DNA from: Nostocoides sp. HKS02
GTDB lineage: Bacteria > Actinomycetota > Actinomycetes > Actinomycetales > Dermatophilaceae
Length of the DNA stretch: 64,000 bases
Reading direction: 5' to 3'
Assembly (NCBI RefSeq): GCF_009707485.1
Contig: NZ_CP046121.1
Coordinates: 3,100,001-3,164,000, forward strand
Shown here piece by piece: positions 36,671-45,905 of this stretch. A model generated the notes under the pieces. It made no database searches. It saw nothing but the letters and a program-made list of their open reading frames with translations, and was not told where the DNA came from. Numbering within the stretch: position 1 is the first letter of the stretch; each line of letters opens with the position of its first letter. The translations under genes and the position numbers were made by a program.

Positions 36671-37176
36671 CCGAACTGCTCGCCCGGGTCGAGGCGGTCG
36701 AGTTCGCCGACGGGTCGGTGGCTCACGTCGAGCTGTGGCTCTCTGAGCGGCCCCTCGACGACGAGTCGGTTTTCGCAGCGATGGTCGTCGTCAGCGACGC
36801 GGTGGGGAAGTTCATCGCGGTCTACAGCCCGCGGCGCGCGGAGTGGGGCTCGCCGGGGGGATGGCGCGAGCCCGGGGAGTCGGTGGTCGGGTGCGCCCTG
36901 CGCGAGCTGGCAGAGGAGACCGGGGTGCAGCTGCGGCCGAGCGACCTGAGGGCGGTGGGGTTCGAGAGGTTCGAGCCGGTCTCGAGTGGTCGATGGCCCG
37001 AGCGGGGCGGCAGCATGCAGCTCTTTCGGGCGACGATCGCCCAGGAGGGAACGGACCTGCACGCCTCGGAACCTGACGCGGTGGCTCCCGCCTGGGTCAG
37101 TCCCGAGCAGTTCGCCGCCTTGTCCGGTTCACGGTTCTGGTGGCCGCTGGTCGCCCATGCCATGCAGTCCGGGTGA
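36667..37176 (+). CDS. Nudix hydrolase
   Basis: 169 residues with a complete Nudix box, GGWREPGESVVGCALRELAE followed by ETGVQL, matching GX5EX7REUXEEXGU. It should hydrolyse a nucleoside-diphosphate-X compound; which one is unknown. The GTG start overlaps the upstream TGA as GTGA, and the C-terminus repeats the WWPL motif of the upstream protein. The two may work as an active enzyme plus a regulatory or divergent partner. Confidence 0.85.
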   Translation: MTELLARVEAVEFADGSVAHVELWLSERPLDDESVFAAMVVVSDAVGKFIAVYSPRRAEWGSPGGWREPGESVVGCALRELAEETGVQLRPSDLRAVGFERFEPVSSGRWPERGGSMQLFRATIAQEGTDLHASEPDAVAPAWVSPEQFAALSGSRFWWPLVAHAMQSG

Positions 37177-37209
37177 GGGGTCCAGGGTGGCCGGGCGCGT
37201 TGGTGTCGA

Positions 37210-37566
37210 TCAGTCGCGGGGCTCGTTGCGGTCCGGGGAGTTGCGGTCCGGGGAGTTGCGATCCTGGGCGTTGCGTTCCTGGGCGTTGCGTGCTGCCAGT
37301 CGCAGGTCGCGGAACTCGGCGATGGCCTGGTTGACGTCGCGCATCATGGCCACGGTCATCCGCGCATAAGGCAGCAGCATCTGCCCCTCGCGCGTGAGCG
37401 TCATGCCGTTGCCGCGACGACGGAACAGGACGCAGCCGAGCTCGCGCTCGAGGGTCTGGATCCGGTGACTCAGCCCGGGCTGGGAGTACCCGAGCTGCTC
37501 GGCCGCGGAGGAGACCGAGCCTGCCTCGGCGACCGCCAGGAAGGCCTTCAACAAGTGCAGATCCAA
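37210..37566 (-). CDS. mini-LysR: isolated LysR winged HTH with pentapeptide-repeat tail
   Basis: 118 residues. 'LHLLKAFLAVAEAGSVSSAA', then EQLGYSQPGLSHRIQTLERE and 'LGCVLFRRRGNGMTLTREGQ' is a full LysR winged helix plus the start of the linker helix. The roughly 200-residue effector domain is absent. Instead the protein ends in five NxxxR pentapeptides encoded by a 15-bp tandem repeat. The opposite strand beyond the stop holds an intact Nudix gene, so no hidden effector domain exists. TTG at 37566 is chosen: GGGGGA lies upstream and it starts the fold. A 7-9-7 inverted repeat sits just upstream, suggesting autoregulation. Confidence 0.68.
   Translation of the reverse strand: MDLHLLKAFLAVAEAGSVSSAAEQLGYSQPGLSHRIQTLERELGCVLFRRRGNGMTLTREGQMLLPYARMTVAMMRDVNQAIAEFRDLRLAARNAQERNAQDRNSPDRNSPDRNEPRD
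37225..37290 (-). repeat. 15-bp tandem repeat in the mini-LysR gene
   Basis: Units begin at 37225, 37240, 37255, 37270 and 37285, each starting GTTGCG on the plus strand. The first two (GTTGCGGTCCGGGGA) are identical. They encode N-[AS]-[QP]-[ED]-R steps. This is likely a slippage-prone, length-variable tail. Confidence 0.85.
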
Positions 37567-37586
37567 TGCGTCCCCCGGACTGTGTG

Positions 37587-37609
37587 GTTTTGTCCCGCCC
37601 CAACAAAAC
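37587..37609. promoter_or_regulatory. inverted-repeat operator upstream of the mini-LysR gene
   Basis: GTTTTGT, 9-nt spacer, ACAAAAC: perfect 7-bp arms, starting 20 bp upstream of the TTG. The T-N11-A core is the normal LysR site type. The surrounding 37567-37740 spacer is conspicuously AT-richer than the rest of the window. Confidence 0.65.
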
Positions 37610-37740
37610 AGCCGACCCGACGAGATGCAACGAGCTATGCGAACCTTGAATATCTGCTTGACTACCGACACTGATGTGTGGTTAGCGAAATGCTGTGGAT
37701 AGCGACTGCGTAATCGAGACAATCACGCGTCAATCACGCC

Positions 37741-38394
37741 TTATCGGGCGGTGAGCACGTCCAGCTCGTCGGTGACGTTGGCTCGAGCCCGCTCTTCCCA
37801 CCGTTCGCGCGCTGTGCCCGTTGCATAGATCGAGGTGCGCTCCAGGAACGGTCGCAGGATCGCCGCACGGCCGGCCCGAAAGGCCTCGTCGGGCACGGCG
37901 GCATACTCCTCGCGCACCTGTGCGGTGTACTCGGCGTACCGGTCAGGGGGCGCCGACAGGATCCAGAGGTCGGCGTCGTGGAACGCCGCGGCGGGGCCGC
38001 CGCGCGTCAGGGCATGGGACTGGGTCGCCAGGACCAGGGCGCGCACGGCCGCCACGTCCCCGGGCCGCACGCCCAGCCCGGCCAGGTCGCGGCTGGCGAG
38101 CTCGGCGCTGAGCAGCTCGTTCTCGCCGCCCGTCGCGCGCGGGTCGTAGACCGCATCGTGGAACCAGCCGGCCAGCCGGGTGATGGCGCCCTGAGCCGCG
38201 GTGATCTCGCCAGCCTGTTCGAGGTCCTCCAGCGCCCAGAACACCTCAACCAGGTGCCGGGTCGTGTGGTACCGGCGGTGTGGTTCTTCGAGCCGGCGCA
38301 GGAGGTCGGCGCCGATGGCCCTGGCGGCATCCGGACGCGCGCCGGGAGCCAGCTCGGCGATGTCGAGGGTCCACCATGTCACGAGGGCGGCCAC
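37741..38394 (-). CDS. HD-superfamily metal-dependent phosphohydrolase
   Basis: 217 residues of the COG4339 type. 'RRYHTTRHLVEVFWALED' supplies the first His, 'GWFHDAVYDPRATGGENELLSAELA' the HD pair, and 'FHDADLWILSAPPDRYAEY' the final Asp. This predicted hydrolase family has no settled substrate. The GTG at 38394 follows the HelD stop at once, so both genes are probably in one operon. Confidence 0.8.
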   Translation of the reverse strand: MAALVTWWTLDIAELAPGARPDAARAIGADLLRRLEEPHRRYHTTRHLVEVFWALEDLEQAGEITAAQGAITRLAGWFHDAVYDPRATGGENELLSAELASRDLAGLGVRPGDVAAVRALVLATQSHALTRGGPAAAFHDADLWILSAPPDRYAEYTAQVREEYAAVPDEAFRAGRAAILRPFLERTSIYATGTARERWEERARANVTDELDVLTAR

Positions 38395-38396
38395 GC

Positions 38397-40418
38397 TCAG
38401 AGTGTGACAGTCCTGGCCAGGTCGGCGGGCAGCGGCTCGGCGTGGACCACGGTCAGGGCGGACACGGCACGGGTCAGCACGACGTAGAGCCGCCGCAGAC
38501 CGGTGCGCTCGTCGGGTTCGGCCCTGGCGATGGCCGCAGGCTCCACCACGACGACACGGTCGAACTCGAGTCCCTTGGCGACCGTGGCCGGGACCACGTC
38601 GACCTGGTGGTCGATGTCGCCGTGGTCCTGCCCGAGGACACCGTGTTCGATGCCCGTGGACGCCAGGGCGTCCGACACCGCGCCGACCAGGGCGTCGGGC
38701 GCGATGACGCCGATGGAACCGGGCTCGGCCAGCTCGTCGCGGACGTGCCGGGCTGTGGCCGTCAGGAGCTCGGCAGCGTCGACGGCGACCACCTCGAGGC
38801 GACCGGGGTTGTCACGCACCGAGACCGGCGCACCCAGCCCGGGCGCGATGCGAGGCAGCAGCTGCGCGGCGTACTCGATGACGCTCGCCGGCACCCGGAA
38901 GCCACGGTCCAGCACCTCGACGTGGCTGCCCGGCTTGCCCAGGTGGGCGAGCGAGGCCTCCCACGAGTCAGTGGCCCACGGGGTGGTCCCCTGGGCGATG
39001 TCGCCCAGCACCGTGGCTGCGCCCGTAGAACACCTGCGCCCGACGGCCCGCAGCTGCATGGGGGACAGGTCCTGCGCCTCGTCGAGCACCACATGACCCA
39101 GCGACGGCGTACGCGTGATGTGGTCACCCAGCTCATCGAGGAGCACGGCATCGGCGCGCGACCATCGCGCCGCACCCTTGCTGCGCGGCGCCGTACTCCA
39201 CAACAGGGCCTTCTGCTCGGCGTCGGTGAGGACGTCCTTCGCGTGGCGACCGAGCTCCTCCGGCTCGGACAGCAGGGAGAACAGGACCGCCTTCGCGTCC
39301 AGTGCGGGCCACAGCGACTGGGCGTACCGCTTCACGACGGCAGAGCGGGCAATCTGGTCCTGCACGCGATCGTCCGGTGAGTCCCCGGCGCGTTCCATCT
39401 GCAGCAGGACGGAGTGCGCGAGCCGTTGCGGCAGCATCTGGCGTGCGGCGTCGTAGCGAACCCCTCGCGTCTTGAGCTCGTCGAGCACCTCGTTCACCTC
39501 GTAGGCCGGCACGCGCCACTTCCGCACGCCGCGCGGCACCACGAGCGGTTCGGTGGCGGGGCGCACCGCCGACCACACGGCATACCGCAGGACGTCGGCG
39601 AGCCGGGCGTCACCCTTGAGCACCGCGGTCTCGGTCGAGTCCTCGCCGCGGACGGCCACCGACGCGACGAGCTCCTCGATCGTCGTGTGGCCGACGGCGA
39701 CCTCGCCGAGAGCTGGCAGCACGGCCCCGATGTGCTCGAGGAAGGCACGGTTGGGGCCGATCACCAGCACCCCGGAACGCGCCAGCCGGTCGCGGAACGC
39801 ATAGAGCAGCCACGCCGCCCGGTGCAGGCCGACGGCGGTCTTGCCGGTGCCGGGTGCGCCTTGGACGCAGATGGTCTGCTCGGCGCCGGCCCGGACGATC
39901 TGGTCCTGTTCCGGCTGGATGGTGGCGACGATGTCGCGCATGGGACCGACGCGGGGCCGCTCGATCTCCTCCGCCAGGATCTGGCTGTGGACCTCGTGCT
40001 CGGCACGGTCCTGGAGGTGCTCGTCCTCGTAGGCGGTGAGTGCTCCCCGGTCGAGGCCGAACCGGCGCCGCAGCACCACCCCCATCGGCTCGGTGCGCGA
40101 CGCGCGGTAGAAGGCGGTGGACATCTGGGCCCGCCAGTCGATGACCAGCGGGTCCCCGCTCGCGTCGGCCACGTGCCGGCGGCCGATGTACCAGCGCTCG
40201 GCCGAGTCGGTGTCGATCCGACCGAAGAACAACGTCGTGGACGGGTCGTCCTGCAGGGAGGCGGCCCGAAGGTGCAGGGTCCGGGCGAGGTGCTCGGCCG
40301 AGATCGGGTCGTGGGCCTGGATCTTCAGGGAGAGGGTCTGCTCCCGCATCCGCGCCAGCTCCGCCCGAGCCTGACGGAGGTAGTCCTGCTCTCGCTCGAG
40401 CTCGGGGGCAGCAGACAC
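38397..40418 (-). CDS. HelD-family RNA polymerase-associated helicase-like ATPase
   Basis: 673 residues. An N-terminal coiled-coil arm (about 1-40, 'QDYLRQARAELARMREQTLSL') leads into an SF1 core: Walker A 'VQGAPGTGKTAVGLHR', Walker B 'LGHVVLDEAQDLSPMQL' and the C-terminal motif 'VYVVLTRAV'-like 'RRLYVVLTRAVSALTVV'. HelD proteins displace or recycle stalled RNA polymerase. The actinobacterial group includes HelR, which gives rifamycin tolerance. I saw no clear rifamycin-associated promoter element upstream. GTG start at 40418. It is followed by the HD-domain gene. Confidence 0.85.
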   Translation of the reverse strand: MSAAPELEREQDYLRQARAELARMREQTLSLKIQAHDPISAEHLARTLHLRAASLQDDPSTTLFFGRIDTDSAERWYIGRRHVADASGDPLVIDWRAQMSTAFYRASRTEPMGVVLRRRFGLDRGALTAYEDEHLQDRAEHEVHSQILAEEIERPRVGPMRDIVATIQPEQDQIVRAGAEQTICVQGAPGTGKTAVGLHRAAWLLYAFRDRLARSGVLVIGPNRAFLEHIGAVLPALGEVAVGHTTIEELVASVAVRGEDSTETAVLKGDARLADVLRYAVWSAVRPATEPLVVPRGVRKWRVPAYEVNEVLDELKTRGVRYDAARQMLPQRLAHSVLLQMERAGDSPDDRVQDQIARSAVVKRYAQSLWPALDAKAVLFSLLSEPEELGRHAKDVLTDAEQKALLWSTAPRSKGAARWSRADAVLLDELGDHITRTPSLGHVVLDEAQDLSPMQLRAVGRRCSTGAATVLGDIAQGTTPWATDSWEASLAHLGKPGSHVEVLDRGFRVPASVIEYAAQLLPRIAPGLGAPVSVRDNPGRLEVVAVDAAELLTATARHVRDELAEPGSIGVIAPDALVGAVSDALASTGIEHGVLGQDHGDIDHQVDVVPATVAKGLEFDRVVVVEPAAIARAEPDERTGLRRLYVVLTRAVSALTVVHAEPLPADLARTVTL

Positions 40419-40466
40419 AAGGGTCCACCTTGCCAGTCCCGGGGCCCGCCGTCGAACGCATAAAGC

Positions 40467-40511
40467 GACGGTGGGTCCACCGGAGAAGGGGCATCCCGGG
40501 GACCCACCGTC
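40467..40511 (-). terminator. terminator between the HtrA gene and helD
   Basis: 12-bp inverted repeat, GACGGTGGGTCC (40467-40478) and GGACCCACCGTC (40500-40511), around a 21-nt GC-rich loop. It lies downstream of the HtrA gene and upstream of helD, both leftward, so it separates the two units. It could also act as an attenuator of helD. Confidence 0.6.
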
Positions 40512-40597
40512 TGCACCGCCGTCCGCACGTCGGCGGTGGCCGTCGGGCGGGCGAGGGGTCTGCTCGTCCGACGGACGTCGTGTGGTGCGTCAGTCCG

Positions 40598-41974
40598 TCA
40601 CTGGGTGGTGGCGGACTTGGCGACCAGCGTGGTGGTCAGAGTGAGTTGCTTGCCCGCGCGCAGCACGGTGAGGGTGACCTTGTCGCCGACGGAGAGCTCG
40701 CGGACGTTCGCGACGAGGGCGAGCGAGGAGTCGACCGAGTTGCTGTTGACTCCGATGACGACGTCGCCCTTGCGCAGTCCGGCGTTGGCCGCGGGGGTGC
40801 CGGCGGAGACGCTCGTGACCTCGGCACCGGCGCGCTGGCTGGAGCCGTCGGAGGCCGTGCCGTCCTGCAGCGTGACGCCGAGGAAGGCGTGCTCGGCACT
40901 GCCCTTGGCGATGAGCTGGGCCGCGATGCTCTTGGCCTCGTTGACCGGGATCGCGAAGCCGATGCCGATGCTGCCGCTCTGCCCCGAGCCGGACGAGCCC
41001 AGCGACGCGATCGAGGAGTTGATGCCCACGAGCTGGCCGCTGGCATTGACCAGGGCGCCACCGGAGTTGCCCGGGTTGATCGCCGCAGACGTCTGGATGG
41101 CGTTGGTCACCACCTGCCCCGAGTCACTGCTCGTGCCGCTGCCGGGGGCGAACGGGTTCTGGCCCTGCGGGGTGTCCGCCTGCGTCGTGACCGGGCGGTT
41201 CAGGGCGCTGACGATGCCCGTGGTCACCGTGCCGGCGAGTCCGAGCGGGTTGCCGATGGCCATGACCGGGTCGCCCACCTTGAGGTCCTCGGAGTTGCCG
41301 AGGGCGACCGGCCTGACGTCGGACGGCGGGTTGGTCAGCGTGATGACGGCCAGGTCGGTGCTCGGGTCGGTGCCAGCCACGGTGGCCTTGTAGGTGCGCC
41401 CGTCCTTGAGCGTGACCGTGATGGTCGCGCCCTGGCCGACGCCGCTGACCACGTGGTTGTTGGTGAGCACATGGCCCTTGCGGTCGATGACGACGCCCGA
41501 GCCCTGGGCGGACGCCTGACCCGAGTCGACCGTGATCGACACGACGCTGGGCGCCACGGCAGCCGCGGTCGCGGTCCAGTTCGGGGTGTTCGCGTTGGCC
41601 TGGACCACCGGCCCGGCGTCCGTGCCGCGACCCAGCGTGGACGAGCTCGCAGCGGAGGAGGTCTGCGAGGTGTCCAGCTGGGTCACGGCATAGGTGCCGC
41701 CACTGGCCAGCAGGGCGGCAAGCGCCGCGACGGCGGTGAGTTCCGTCCATCGACGCCGATTGGCCGGCTGGGCAGGCTCTGCCCCGTCCCGAGTGGGAAA
41801 GGAGGGGGGCGGCCCAGCCGGTGGCTGGAAGACCGGCGGGTATGCCGGCGGCTCACCCGAGGGCGCGCCGCCGAAGGCCGCGTGCTCCTGGGAAAGTTCC
41901 TGGGTGTGGCCGAACCAGACTGGTGTGGTGGGCTCGCCCTGCGGGGACTGGGTGTCCTGGTGTGTCTGAGTCAT
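40598..41974 (-). CDS. HtrA/PepD-like membrane serine protease with PDZ domain
   Basis: 458 residues. A Pro-rich cytoplasmic N-terminus (about 1-75) and one membrane helix (about 77-95) are followed by a trypsin-like domain with His in 'VLTNNHVVSG', Asp in 'DPSTDLAVI' and Ser in 'INPGNSGGALVN'. A C-terminal PDZ domain (about 355-450, 'AFLGVTLQDG', 'GDVVIGVNSNSVDSS') completes it. It degrades or refolds damaged envelope proteins outside the membrane. It lies 49 bp downstream of the histidine kinase gene, as pepD does after mprB in mycobacteria. Confidence 0.88.
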   Translation of the reverse strand: MTQTHQDTQSPQGEPTTPVWFGHTQELSQEHAAFGGAPSGEPPAYPPVFQPPAGPPPSFPTRDGAEPAQPANRRRWTELTAVAALAALLASGGTYAVTQLDTSQTSSAASSSTLGRGTDAGPVVQANANTPNWTATAAAVAPSVVSITVDSGQASAQGSGVVIDRKGHVLTNNHVVSGVGQGATITVTLKDGRTYKATVAGTDPSTDLAVITLTNPPSDVRPVALGNSEDLKVGDPVMAIGNPLGLAGTVTTGIVSALNRPVTTQADTPQGQNPFAPGSGTSSDSGQVVTNAIQTSAAINPGNSGGALVNASGQLVGINSSIASLGSSGSGQSGSIGIGFAIPVNEAKSIAAQLIAKGSAEHAFLGVTLQDGTASDGSSQRAGAEVTSVSAGTPAANAGLRKGDVVIGVNSNSVDSSLALVANVRELSVGDKVTLTVLRAGKQLTLTTTLVAKSATTQ

Positions 41975-42023
41975 GGGGATGCTCCTCGGTCTGGCTTGGT
42001 GACCACAGTCAAGCCACCCAACG

Positions 42024-43481
42024 TCAAGAAGTTCTGGGGTCCACCTGAGAGTTACCTGTGGGCAGCTGCAGGAGGAACGTGGCGCCGCCGCCAGGAGTCG
42101 GGGCGACCCCGATGCGACCGTGGTGCGCGGAGACGATGGCTGCGGCGATGGCCAGGCCGAGGCCGTTGCCTCCGCCCTGGCCGCGGACGCGGGACGGGTC
42201 GGCCCGGTAGAACCGCTCGAACACCTTGCGCGCCTTGTCGGGGTCGACCCCCGGCCCGTGGTCGCGCAGCTCCAGTGCGGCCGTCGCGCCGGAGTCCCTC
42301 GTGCCCACGGCGACCTCGATCGGGGACCGCGGCGGAGTGTGGTTGAGGGCGTTGGACATGAGGTTCGCCACCACCTGGCGCAGCTTGGCCTCGTCGCCGG
42401 CGGCAACCGTCGGGCCGAGCGGGCCGTCGAGCCCGACCACCGAGATGGAACGGTCCGGTGCGATGGCGCGCGCATCCTGCGCTGCGTCGGCCGCGAGAAC
42501 GGTCAGGTCGACCTGACCGAACTGCAGCGGGCGCTGGTCGTCAATGCGCGCCAGCACGAGCAGGTCTTCGACCAGGCCACCCATGCGGGTGGCCTCACCC
42601 TCGATGCGGGACATCGCGCTGGCCACGTCGGAGGGCTCACGCACCGCGCCCTGGCGGTACAGCTCGGCATACCCGCGCACTGCGGCGAGCGGAGTCCGGA
42701 GCTCGTGCGAGGCATCGGCGACGAACTGGCGCATCCGGTCCTCGGAGGCCTCTCGGGCGGCGAAGGACTGCTCGATCTGGGCCAGCATGACGTTGAGCGA
42801 CCGGGACAGGGAGGTGACCTCGTCCTTGGCGGTCCGGGTCGGGATGCGCCTGGTCAGGTCGCCGTCGGCGATGGCGGCGGCGGTGTCCTCGATCTGTCGG
42901 AGGGGTCGGAAGGCGCGGTGCACGGCATACCACCCGACGCCTGCGCAGACCAGGAGGACGCTCACGCCGATGAGCAGCTCGACCAGCACCAGCCGGCCGA
43001 CCGTGCGGTCGACGCTGGACAGCGGGACGGCCACGATGAAGGTGGCCGAGAAGTCCCTGGTCCGGCCGGCGATCGCCCGCCACGAGTTGCCGCCGCCGGA
43101 GCCGATGGTGAACGGTGCACCCGAGCGGACGTGCGCGCTCGTGAGCGGGAGCTTGGCGGGTAGGTCGGGACGAAGCTGCTCGCTGGTGGGGTCGAGCTCG
43201 AGCGGGTTCGCCCCGTCAGCTGGGTAGAAGACGACCGCGTACCCACTGGGCAGGCGGGCGGCGCCCTGCTGGCGCACCAGGGTGTCGAGAGCTTGTTGGG
43301 CGACGCTCGGCCAGGCCCGCTGCAGGTCCTGGTCGACGCGAGTGGTCAGGTCGCGGCGCATGAGGACCGCGGTCGCCGACGCGGTCAGCGTCAGTGCGGC
43401 CAGCAGCAGGACGACCATGATCGCAATGAGCCGCAGGCGCAGGGGGAGCGCTTCGAGGCGTCGCGTGACCGCGGTCGTCAC
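42024..43481 (-). CDS. two-component sensor histidine kinase (MprB-like)
   Basis: 485 residues. Two membrane helices (about 17-40 and 165-190) flank an extracytoplasmic sensor. Then come a HAMP domain, the phosphoacceptor His in 'FVADASHELRTPLAAVRGYAE', N box 'LMSNALNHTPP', and G boxes 'LRDHGPGVDP' and 'GNGLGLAI'. It phosphorylates the response regulator encoded 3 bp upstream. The kinase-HtrA neighbourhood suggests that it senses envelope stress. Start GTG at 43481. Confidence 0.9.
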   Translation of the reverse strand: MTTAVTRRLEALPLRLRLIAIMVVLLLAALTLTASATAVLMRRDLTTRVDQDLQRAWPSVAQQALDTLVRQQGAARLPSGYAVVFYPADGANPLELDPTSEQLRPDLPAKLPLTSAHVRSGAPFTIGSGGGNSWRAIAGRTRDFSATFIVAVPLSSVDRTVGRLVLVELLIGVSVLLVCAGVGWYAVHRAFRPLRQIEDTAAAIADGDLTRRIPTRTAKDEVTSLSRSLNVMLAQIEQSFAAREASEDRMRQFVADASHELRTPLAAVRGYAELYRQGAVREPSDVASAMSRIEGEATRMGGLVEDLLVLARIDDQRPLQFGQVDLTVLAADAAQDARAIAPDRSISVVGLDGPLGPTVAAGDEAKLRQVVANLMSNALNHTPPRSPIEVAVGTRDSGATAALELRDHGPGVDPDKARKVFERFYRADPSRVRGQGGGNGLGLAIAAAIVSAHHGRIGVAPTPGGGATFLLQLPTGNSQVDPRTS

Positions 43482-43484
43482 GGC

Positions 43485-44192
43485 TCAGGCCTCCGGTGGT
43501 CGACGCAGGACGTACCCCACCCCACGCTTGGTGTGGATCAGGGGCGGCACGCCGTCGACGTCGATCTTGCGGCGCAGGTAGGAGATGTACGACTCCACGA
43601 TGCCGCTCTCGCCCCGGAAGTCGTAGTCCCACACGTGGTCGAGGATCTGCGCCTTCGACAGGACGCGGTTGGGGTTGAGCATGAGGTAGCGCAGCAGCTT
43701 GAACTCCGTCGGCGAGACGTCGATCGTGCGCCCCGCCCGCATCACCTCGTGGGAGTCCTCGTCGAGCTCGAGGTCCTCGAACCGCAAGGCGGCGCTGTCG
43801 TCGATCTCGCCACGGGTTCGGCGCAGCACCGCGCGGATCCGGGCGACCACCTCTTCGAGGCTGAACGGCTTGGTGACGTAGTCGTCGCCACCGACCGTGA
43901 GCCCCTTGATCTTGTCGTCGATGGAGTCGCGCGCCGTGACGAAGACGATGGGCAGTCGGCGACCGGTGTCGCGCAGCTTGCGGGTGACCGTGAACCCGTC
44001 CATGTCGGGGAGCATGACGTCGAGCACCACGAGGTCGAGCTCGTGGCTGTTGGCCAGGTGCAGCGCGGTGGCGCCGTCACCCGCGATGTGCACCTCGAAA
44101 CCGGCGAAGCGCAACGAGGTGGCGAGCAGCTCACGGATGTTGGGCTCGTCCTCGACGACGAGGAGGCGGGCCTCTGGTTGGGCAGTGGTCAC
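43485..44192 (-). CDS. OmpR-family response regulator (MprA-like)
   Basis: 235 residues. The receiver domain has the acidic pair 'VVEDEP', phospho-Asp in 'LVVLDVMLPDMDG' and Lys in 'GDDYVTKPFS'. The C-terminal winged helix has 'SPTEFKLLRYLMLNPNRVLSK' and 'RRKIDVDGVPPLIHTKRGVGY'. It is the first gene of the regulator-kinase-protease cluster. Likely targets are this operon and envelope-stress genes; no binding site is proven. GTG start at 44192. Confidence 0.92.
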   Translation of the reverse strand: MTTAQPEARLLVVEDEPNIRELLATSLRFAGFEVHIAGDGATALHLANSHELDLVVLDVMLPDMDGFTVTRKLRDTGRRLPIVFVTARDSIDDKIKGLTVGGDDYVTKPFSLEEVVARIRAVLRRTRGEIDDSAALRFEDLELDEDSHEVMRAGRTIDVSPTEFKLLRYLMLNPNRVLSKAQILDHVWDYDFRGESGIVESYISYLRRKIDVDGVPPLIHTKRGVGYVLRRPPEA

Positions 44193-44251
44193 GCCGCCAG
44201 TCTCGGGCCTGATGCTGAGAGTTCGCTGTATGCGCTCTGGGAATCAGCCTG

Positions 44252-45902
44252 TCATTCGGCGGGAGCGACGAACTCGTCGGCGTCGACGATGCGGTAGGCG
44301 TAGCCCTGCTCGGCGAGGAACCGCTGGCGGTGCGCGGCAAACTCGGCGTCGACCGTGTCACGGGCGACGACGGTGTAGAAGTGCGCGGTGCGACCGTCGC
44401 CCTTGGGACGCAGCACCCGACCCAGTCGTTGCGCCTCCTCCTGGCGGGACCCGAAGGTGCCGGACACCTGGATCGCGACGCTTGCTTCGGGGAGGTCGAT
44501 GGAGAAGTTCGCCACCTTGGACACGACGAGCAGGTCGATCTCGCCGACCCGGAAGGCCTGGAAGAGCTTCTGCCGCTGCGACACGGGCGTCTCGCCGGTG
44601 ATGACGTCGGCCCGGAGGCGTTGGGCGAGCTCGTCGAGCTGGTCGAGGTACTGGCCGATCACGAGCGTCGGCTCGCCGCGGTGCCGCTCGACGATGCGTT
44701 CCACGACGGGGATCTTGACCGGGCTGCACGAGGACAGGCGGTAGCGGTCCTCCGGCTCGGCGACGGCATACGCAAGGCGCTCGCTGTCGGGGAGGGTGAC
44801 CCGGACCTCGACGCAGTCGGCCGGCGCGATGTAGCCCTGCGCCTCGATGTCCTTCCACGGGGCGTCGAAGCGCTTCGGCCCGATGAGGGAGAAGACGTCG
44901 GCCTCGCGACCGTCCTCGCGGACCAGCGTCGCCGTGAGGCCGAGCCGTCGCCGGGCCTGCAGGTCTGCGGTCATGCGGAAGATGGGTGCGGGGAGCAGGT
45001 GGACCTCGTCGTAGACGACCAGGCCCCAGTCGCGGGCGTCGAGCAGGTCGAGGTGGGTGTAGACGCCCTTGCGACGGGTCGTCAGCACCTGGTACGTCGC
45101 GATGGTGACCGGCCGGATCTCCTTGCGCGCGCCGGAGTACTCGCCGATCTCTTCGTCGGTGAGCGAGGTGCGCTTGAGCAGCTCGTCGCGCCACTGGCGA
45201 GCCGAGACCGTGTTGGTGACCAGGATCAGGGTGGTCGCCTTCGCCTGGGCCATCGCCCCGGCGCCGACGAGCGTCTTGCCGGCGCCGCAGGGCAGCACGA
45301 TCACGCCGGAGCCGCCGTGCCAGAAGCCGTCAATCGCCTGCTGCTGGTAGGGCCGCAGCGACCAGGTCGACGTGTCGAGGTCGATGGGGTGTGCCTCGCC
45401 GTCGACGTACCCGGCTTCGTCCTCGGCCGGCCAGCCCACCTTGAGCAGCTCCTGCTTGAGGTGGCCGCGTTCGGACGGGTGCACGAGCACGCGGTCCGCG
45501 TCGATGCGGGAGCCGATGAGCGGCTTGATCTTCTTGTGCCGCAACACTTCCTCGAGCACCGGGCGGTCCGTGGTGCGCAGGACCAGACCGTGCTCGGGGT
45601 CCTTGAGGAGGGTGAGCCGACCGTAGCGGTCCATCGTGTCGGCGATATCGACGAGCAGCGCGTGCGGGACGGCGTACCGGCTGTGGGTGATGAGGGCGTT
45701 GACGACCTGTTCCGCGTCGTGGCCGGCGGCCCGGGCGTTCCAGAGTCCGGAGGGGGGTGACCCGATAGGTGTGGATGTGCTCGGGGGCGCGCTCGAGCTC
45801 GGCGAACGGGGCGATTGCCCGGCGGGCCTCCTCCGCGCGCGGATGGTCGACCTCCAGGAGCAACGTCTTGTCGCTCTGGACGATCAGGGGGCCGTCGGGC
45901 AC
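44252..45902 (-). pseudogene. XPB/ERCC3-like DNA repair helicase, frameshifted (likely sequencing error)
   Basis: The 460-residue C-terminal part has Walker A 'VLPCGAGKTLVGAG', the DEVH box 'LVVYDEVHLLPAP', 'RLGLTATLVREDGRE' (RED motif) and motif VI 'RQEEAQRLGRVLRPK', a 3'-5' SF2 helicase of the XPB type. The N-terminal domain ('PLIVQSDKTLLLEVDHPRAE', 'APEHIHTYRVTPL') is in another frame. Removing one base near 45750 gives ...VTPLGLWNARAAG. Mycobacteria carry the same helicase. Start GTG at 45902, 4 bp from the DUF4190 stop. Confidence 0.86.
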
Positions 45903-45905
45903 GGG

